From Tsukamurella ocularis (GTDB lineage Bacteria; Actinomycetota; Actinomycetes; Mycobacteriales; Mycobacteriaceae), in NCBI RefSeq assembly GCF_024807615.1, contig NZ_JANUCJ010000003.1:310001-374000 (forward strand): 64,000 bases of DNA. The letters are read 5' to 3'. The position numbers and the translations under genes are program-made. The notes beneath the pieces were generated by a model. That model was not told where the DNA came from and did not search any database. It saw only the letters and a list, made by a program, of their open reading frames with translations. Positions 63,783 through 64,000 of the stretch are shown piece after piece. The first letter of the stretch is position 1. Each line of letters starts with the position of its first letter.

Positions 63783-64000
63783 AGGGGCGCACTTTCTTCA
63801 CTCTCCCTCCCGGCGCGCGGCAGTCGAACCGACGGAGGTGATGCAATGCCCGACGACAGTCGTAGTCGATCGCTCGGCGCTTCCCGCATCACCGCGGGAA
63901 GCCGCTGAGCGCACCATGATCCGGGCCGGAGGCCCGCCTCGCCGACGGCGCACCGTCGGCCCCGTCGTACCGCCTCCGTCCCACTGACATCTCCACACCC
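63783..64000 (+). other. M-box leader with short ORF and tandem hairpins
   Basis: A GGAGG site at 63834-63838 precedes ATG 63846, giving a 20-codon Arg/Ser-rich frame that ends in TGA, and also GTG/ATG at 63838-63841, giving a 48-50-codon frame ending VVPPPSH. Hairpins: gcttcccgc/gcgggaagc (63879-63902) and ccgacgg/ccgtcgg (63942-63959). They may be the expression platform of the M-box. The window ends here, so the main gene is not seen. Confidence 0.45.

Noticed and set aside
63798-63998. 66-codon minus-strand frame at the right edge
   Set aside because: Lies antisense to the riboswitch leader, with Arg/Gly-rich composition and no ribosome site.

Overview
High-GC actinobacterial chromosome from the order Mycobacteriales. 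The long syntenic block (galU, glp, rimJ, sepX; the FmdB-type chaperone ruc; mscL; moaB2, pepD, mprB, mprA; rpmF; the AAA+/VWA pair; purN, purH, perM; sucCD) follows the Mycobacterium tuberculosis Rv0951-Rv0996 neighbourhood. MspA-type porins imply a mycolate outer membrane. Tsukamurella or a close relative is my best guess, but I could not run a database comparison. Several starts appear leaderless (a TAnnnT hexamer 6-7 nt before ATG or GTG), as is common in this order.

Layout. 0.04-3.75 kb: an Lrp regulator, an APH-like kinase and a dialkylglycine decarboxylase-type enzyme, divergent from azlCD. 3.77-9.3 kb: hydrolase, membrane protein, acyltransferase, and a doxX/hxlR/DODA redox cluster. 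9.4-19.9 kb: tRNA-Ala, the sepX/rimJ/glp/galU group, 5-FTHF cyclo-ligase, a DUF559-like gene flanked by two palindromic repeats, CIRCE-controlled ruc, thioesterase, SAF protein, PrsW and MscL. 20.2-24.5 kb: three MspA-family porins and a secreted repeat protein. 24.9-29.4 kb: the envelope-stress set mprA-mprB-pepD-moaB2 plus a small gene. 29.5-33 kb: TRIC-like channel, L32, and a divergent zinc-starvation cluster (MRF and L31B against L28, L33, S14, S18) around candidate Zur boxes. 33-41 kb: AEC transporter, histone-like protein, DUF1707 protein, AAA+/VWA pair, and an ArsR/SRPBCC pair sharing one operator. 41-50.6 kb: purHN, perM, DUF5336 antigen, LysR/MFS pair, sucCD. 50.9-53.3 kb: three exported proteins, including a GH10 lipoprotein. 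53.3-63.6 kb: a TetR-headed operon for leucine/isovalerate-type catabolism (accD, accA, fadE, maoC, citE, fadD, acetoacetyl-CoA synthetase). 63.6-64 kb: an M-box magnesium riboswitch pointing off the right edge.

The most notable points are the M-box, the CIRCE-ruc unit, the zinc-free ribosomal protein cluster whose MRF protein lacks a P-loop, the palindromic repeats that provide stop codons, the porin cluster, and the bidirectional leaderless promoter at 40.7 kb.
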